DNA of 35,061 nt from Schoenoplectus triqueter (lineage: Eukaryota > Streptophyta > Magnoliopsida > Poales > Cyperaceae). The stretch covers positions 1-35,061 of the forward strand of contig CAXKVV010000904.1 of NCBI GenBank assembly GCA_964058805.1, in the 5' to 3' direction. A program made the position numbers and the translations under genes. This document shows positions 34,111 to 35,061 of the stretch, one piece after another (within the stretch, counting starts at the first letter, position 1; each line of letters opens with the position of its first letter). The notes under the pieces were generated by a model. It was not told where the DNA came from. It ran no database searches and saw only the letters and a list, made by a program, of their open reading frames with translations.

Positions 34111-35061
34111 CACAAAGCATAATTAGAATTCACTAAAAACTGCTGTTTAAGCAAGTTGTTTGAGTTTGTCATGATTTTTGGCCACGTAACTATGCATAAA
34201 TTGATGAAAATTAATAGAAATACTCCACATTATGTCTATTATATGATTTTTCAATTAGCATTTCCATATGAACATTCTTAGATGCTATTTTTGTATAAAT
34301 CTTTGTTCAGATGCATTACAAACTACTGTTTCATCATGTTGTTTTGAGATTTCCATCATTTCTGACCTCATAAGTACACATAAATTTCATGAAAATCCAT
34401 AAAAGAACTCATAATTATCTCTATTATAAGATTTGCCAGCTAATATGTCGGTATGAATATTCCACCACACTAATTTTGCACAAATTAATAAGAACGCATA
34501 AAAAAAACTGTTTTTTAAACGAGCCGTTTGAGTTTTTTTCATCATTTTTTGCCACAAAACTACGAATAAATTCGTGAAAATTAGTATAAATACCCCTAAT
34601 TATGTCTATTGTGAGATTTTTCAATTAACATTTTGATATGAATATTCTACGGCGCTAATTTCTCTTCAAACTTAATTTTGATGCATTACAATCTGCTGTT
34701 TAAGCAAGTTGTTTGGGTTTTTCATCATTTTTGGACTCATAACTGCATATAAATTCTTGACAATTCATATAAATACTCATAGTTACGTCTATTATAAAAA
34801 ATTTTAACTGATAAATCAAATATGAACATTCTACTATACTAATTTTGCACGAAACTCAAATAAAATGTACTAAAAACCGCTGTTTAAACAGGTTGTTTGC
34901 GTTTTCAATAATTTTTTGCCACACAACTACGCATAAATTCGTGCAAATTAATATAAATAATCCAAATTATATCTATTATAAGATTTTCTAACTAATACAT
35001 TAACATGACACTAGTTTTGCATAAAACATAAATGGAATGCATTAAAAACAGACGTTTAAAC
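34111..35061 (+). repeat. Higher-order repeat unit 5, cut by the window edge
   Basis: The first 951 bp of a further unit. It carries A at 34838 like units 1 and 2, so it is not a simple copy of unit 4. Confidence 0.92.

Larger units (their letters stand above)
24576..35061 (+). repeat. Satellite B: tandem satellite, about 182-bp monomer, array continues beyond the window
   Basis: The monomer has the blocks ctgctgtttaaacaagttg, tttgagtttttcatcatttt, ggcctcataactacgcataa, attcgtgaaaattaatataa, attatgtctattataagatt, and tctacgacactaattttgca followed by caaaacataattagaatgca. It recurs about every 182 bp through the whole right third of the window. Its block order matches satellite A: TTcGAGTTTT, then CCTCAT, then CATAAA, TGTCT, ATGACA/ACGACAC, TGCA, and ATGCA in the same sequence. 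The two are therefore probably branches of one family. Open frames here are by-products. The array is cut by the window edge. Confidence 0.95.

Noticed and set aside
28406..34624. Repeated 62- and 66-codon open frames at a 2,006-bp spacing (28406, 30377/30412, 32383/32418, 34389/34424)
   Set aside because: They overlap on opposite strands, repeat only because the satellite unit repeats, and change with homopolymer length. No motif or codon bias supports a gene.
24576..35061. Regularly spaced repeats considered as a CRISPR-like array
   Set aside because: The units are whole 182-bp monomers that abut with no unique spacers, in plant nuclear DNA. This is satellite DNA.

Overview
The window is eukaryotic nuclear DNA, almost certainly from a flowering plant and probably a eudicot. 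It is very AT-rich, has GT-AG introns, carries plant-type mobile elements (hAT-like and Mutator-like MITEs, a Ty3/gypsy chromovirus with an initiator-Met-tRNA primer site) and has a plant-type GT77 glycosyltransferase gene. The species cannot be named from the sequence.

Layout. 1-804: AT-rich DNA with an (AT)n microsatellite. 805-8295: an old, strongly diverged tandem satellite (monomer about 180 bp, called satellite A here), interrupted by a GGGTC-rich element (about 1377-2367), a Mutator-like foldback element (6029-6769) and a 107-bp hAT-like element (7566-7672). At about 8296 the satellite flips orientation and runs inverted to about 9135. 9136-24575 is a gene island. It holds a four-exon GT77-type glycosyltransferase gene on the + strand (9865-13474), a decayed chromovirus on the - strand (14130-19748), two non-autonomous inverted-repeat elements (19791-20070, about 20219-20719), a small four-exon gene of unknown function on the + strand (21105-22273), an inverted GT77 exon remnant (about 23440-23640), and a 43-bp inverted copy that looks like template-switch repair (24154-24506). 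24576-35061: a second satellite (B, monomer about 182 bp) organised as an 11-monomer higher-order repeat with a 2,006-bp period. It is almost perfectly homogenised from 28093 onward and continues past the window edge.

Main interpretation. Satellites A and B share the same order of conserved blocks and look like one ancient family. One flank is an eroded, inverted, transposon-riddled relic and the other is a young homogenised array, with two small genes trapped between. This resembles an array edge in pericentromeric or other heterochromatic satellite DNA. No prokaryotic, CRISPR or defence-type system is present. The two intact-looking genes have no visible functional link to each other; the rest of the window is repeat biology.
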